A stretch of DNA of 64,000 nt from NCBI RefSeq assembly GCF_900447215.1, contig NZ_UFYA01000001.1:1674001-1738000 (forward strand). The letters run 5' to 3'. Shown piece by piece: positions 62,096 through 64,000 of the stretch; positions within the stretch are counted from its first letter, which is position 1; every line of letters starts with the position of its first letter. The notes under the pieces were generated by a model that was given only the letters and a program-made list of their open reading frames with translations, was not told where the DNA came from and did not search any database. The stretch comes from Dermatophilus congolensis (GTDB taxonomy: Bacteria; Actinomycetota; Actinomycetes; Actinomycetales; Dermatophilaceae). The position numbers were made by a program, and so were the translations under genes.

Positions 62096-63535
62096 ATGCG
62101 AGGCGAAGATATTGATGAGGCGTCAGGCTTACTGGCCAGTGGCGAATTCAACACTTCTCGCCCGCTGTCGGTGACGTGGTTTTCCTATCTCGTCGCTGCG
62201 GGGGGAGCTTGCGCCGTTGTTTTTACTGTGGCTGGCGGCTTGGTCTCTCTTCCCTTGCATGAGATGGGGCTAGAGAACGCTTTTTTGTGTGTTGTCGCTG
62301 CCGTAGCGTTTGTTGCTTTTATCAGTAGTGGCCCGCGCATTTTCCGACCTGCTGCGTGGGCTTTTCCCTTTTTTGTTGCGGCTTTTGTTTTCTGGTCTCC
62401 GTATGCTTTGGCTCGCACTCCTGACGTACGTGCTGGTGAGCTTGAGTTGACGCGACTGTTTACGGCTTTTGTTATGGCTTTAGCTGTTTATGCGTGCACG
62501 CAAGCAACCAGCGTTGGGATGACTAGTATGCGGCTGGGCTGGTTTTTTGGACTTGTGTTGTCAGTTGTTGTAGCTGGGTGGGAGATTTTCACACGGCAGC
62601 ATTTGTGGATCTCTGCGAGGAATCCGTTTATTTTTCCTGAACCTGTCGTGGTGGGCACTTATATCAATCCCAATAATTTCGCGACTGCTTTGGTGGCGAT
62701 GATCGTTGGGGCGATTGCGTTAGCGGCGCAGTCGCGTTCGCGCCTGTTTTCTGTGGTTGTGCTGGGTGTGGTTGCTGCTGGTTGTGTGGCGGTGGTTGTT
62801 ACTCAAAGCCGTTCGGGGGTGTTGGCGCTGGTTGTTGTGCTGGCGTTGGAGGTGCGGCGGCGGATGCTTACTCGTCGTGGGGAACGTTCATTGGTTTGGC
62901 GGCAGCGGTGTGCTGACGTATCTGGACGATCCCGTGTGCTGGTGAGGGTGGCGTGTGGGGTTATCTGCTGTGGGGTTGTTGCTGCTTTCACCGTGCCAGC
63001 GTTAGTGGCGCGTAATCCTGTTATGCAGATGCTGGTGGCGCAGGCTGGGGCAGAAACGCGGCGTTCAGACACTCTTCGGCTGCAGTTACTGAAGACTGCG
63101 TGGCGTTATTTGCGTGATTCTGGGTGGCTTGGTTCGGGGGCTGGTTCTTTTGAGTATTTGTTGTGGCATGATCCGGCTCCTGCAACTTTGAAGCTGACGA
63201 ATCTTCACAACGCTTTTATGGAGTTGCTGACCCAGTACGGTGTTCCTATTGCTGTTTGTTACGGCATGTTCGTAGTGGGGGTGCTGGTGACGCTGGCGGG
63301 GTCTGTGCGTGTTCCTGATACCCGTGTCGCACGGTATGAGGCAATCGGTTATCTCATTGCGCTAAGTGCTTTGGGTGTTGCGGCCAGTTCAGCTCTGCAT
63401 GTTTCGACGTGGTGGGTCATGCATGCAGCTGCTGGTGCGTGTGCGTGGCGGGTTGCTACGCACACGCACCGTTTGCCGTTATGGGGACAGGAAGGTGCGG
63501 GGTCAGTTGATCCAGGTGGCAAGGACATTTGCTGA
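62096..63535 (+). CDS. O-antigen ligase/polymerase-like membrane protein (WaaL/Wzy family)
   Basis: The 479-residue protein has about 10-12 spans (SYLVAAGGACAVVFTVAGGL, FPFFVAAFVFWSPYALA, LVLSVVVAGWEIFTR, others) and the loop signature NLHNAFMELLTQYGVP, the HNxxL-type motif of Wzy_C proteins, preceded by GWLGSGAGSFEYLLWHDP. It is a second such protein besides the one at 47453. ATG 62096 has a weak ribosome site. Its 3' end overlaps the convergent GT gene by 33 nt. Confidence 0.85.
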   Translation: MRGEDIDEASGLLASGEFNTSRPLSVTWFSYLVAAGGACAVVFTVAGGLVSLPLHEMGLENAFLCVVAAVAFVAFISSGPRIFRPAAWAFPFFVAAFVFWSPYALARTPDVRAGELELTRLFTAFVMALAVYACTQATSVGMTSMRLGWFFGLVLSVVVAGWEIFTRQHLWISARNPFIFPEPVVVGTYINPNNFATALVAMIVGAIALAAQSRSRLFSVVVLGVVAAGCVAVVVTQSRSGVLALVVVLALEVRRRMLTRRGERSLVWRQRCADVSGRSRVLVRVACGVICCGVVAAFTVPALVARNPVMQMLVAQAGAETRRSDTLRLQLLKTAWRYLRDSGWLGSGAGSFEYLLWHDPAPATLKLTNLHNAFMELLTQYGVPIAVCYGMFVVGVLVTLAGSVRVPDTRVARYEAIGYLIALSALGVAASSALHVSTWWVMHAAAGACAWRVATHTHRLPLWGQEGAGSVDPGGKDIC

Positions 63536-64000
63536 CTTAGTGCCGTCGTGTACTGCTCGAACGAAGTCTTGCCCTGCTTGACTGAGCGCTATTCTCCGCT
63601 GTGGATCTTCTGCCAGGCTGCGTAGCACCTGTTCGATCTGATCTGGCTTAGCCTCAACGATAGGTAGCTCTAGACCGGTGTCCGCGGTGATTTGTTCGCG
63701 GGTTTTTTCGGTCACGTGCCCTACGACAACTCGTCCCGCCGCCATCGCTTCACATGCAGTGACACCGTAGGTGCCAAGCGCGAATTGGTCGAGAACGACG
63801 TCGGCTGCTGCGTATCGGGCCCGCATACGGCTCGGCGCAGTGCCACCAACGTTGGAGTATGTGATGACGCCTTTGCGGGCCAGGTCGGTGACGGCTGGTT
63901 CGATAAGCATCGTTCCTTGCAACAGCGAGTGGCTGGGGGCGTGCATCACGCGCATCACCCCTTCGTGGGGGTTTTGTTCTTCGCTTTGCCAAGAGTCGAC
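63503..64000 (-). CDS. glycosyltransferase, C-terminal part (cut by window edge)
   Basis: The frame is open to the right edge and ends at 63503; 165 codons are visible. VDSWQSEE, ADVVLDQFALGTYGVTACEA and TGLELPIVEAKPDQIEQVL align with the C-terminal unit of the GT at 59350 (ADIVLDQFALGGYGVAACEA). Identity looks about 50 percent by eye. The N-terminal part is outside the window, so whether it also has two units cannot be seen. Confidence 0.85.
   Translation of the reverse strand, partial: VDSWQSEEQNPHEGVMRVMHAPSHSLLQGTMLIEPAVTDLARKGVITYSNVGGTAPSRMRARYAAADVVLDQFALGTYGVTACEAMAAGRVVVGHVTEKTREQITADTGLELPIVEAKPDQIEQVLRSLAEDPQRRIALSQAGQDFVRAVHDGTKSANVLATWIN

Overview
The window is high-G+C DNA with the gene content of an actinomycete. 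Indicators are a fused 2-oxoglutarate decarboxylase/acyltransferase (kgd), a b558-type sdhCAB, PMT protein mannosyltransferase divergent from rsmI, SepX/GlpR next to mog-moaC-moeA, an EspI/MinD-like ATPase and a DUF6104 protein. The mix points to Micrococcales, possibly the Dermatophilaceae/Intrasporangiaceae group; that placement is inference. Coding density is high, 4-nt start/stop overlaps are frequent, and several gene ends carry long, nearly loopless hairpins without a clear U-tract.

1-9.7 kb is core housekeeping: the 5' part of metG, a secreted protein, sdhCAB, rsmI, pmt, a small membrane protein, tRNA-Ala(CGC) with a 50-nt palindrome at its 3' end, and a SepX-like divisome protein. 9.9-14 kb holds molybdenum cofactor genes (mog, moaC, moeA), divergent fmdB, a frameshifted SAF/CpaB-like gene and mscL. 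14-19.6 kb has a large helicase-nuclease with a degenerate P-loop, a MinD/ParA-like ATPase and tRNA-Arg(CCT). 19.6-22.7 kb, just after that tRNA, is a poorly conserved, decaying stretch: an unknown gene, an MFS exporter, a possibly frameshifted membrane gene and a broken AraC-type fragment. 22.7-32.7 kb has an orphan KtrB potassium channel subunit, a low-molecular-weight phosphatase, kgd, DUF6104, an SGNH hydrolase and a DUF4097-PadR operon with a candidate operator.

32.9-64 kb is dominated by a surface polysaccharide locus of Wzx/Wzy type. One branch (4,6-dehydratase, DegT aminotransferase, sugar-1-phosphate transferase, and probably the distant LbH acetyltransferase) looks able to make and load a 4-amino-4,6-dideoxy sugar such as a bacillosamine-type primer. 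A second branch, capE-capF-GNAT-capG plus a GT4, is the UDP-N-acetyl-L-fucosamine pathway with an extra acetyltransferase gene inside it. Around these lie a flippase, a chain-length protein with a degenerate kinase-like C-terminus, two polymerase/ligase-like membrane proteins, and GT4, GT2 and tandem glycosyltransferases; the last gene is cut by the window edge.

Embedded in this locus are regulatory and stress units: a cysteine-containing MerR regulator with an RclC/DUF417 membrane protein, and an OmpR-type two-component system with a lipoprotein, a secreted protein and a triple 11-bp direct repeat. A DUF1846 protein is also present. The most promising leads are the redox-type MerR/RclC pair, the two-component system with its repeat box, the pseudo-kinase chain-length protein, the GNAT inside capEFG, and the paired tandem glycosyltransferases around a polymerase/ligase.
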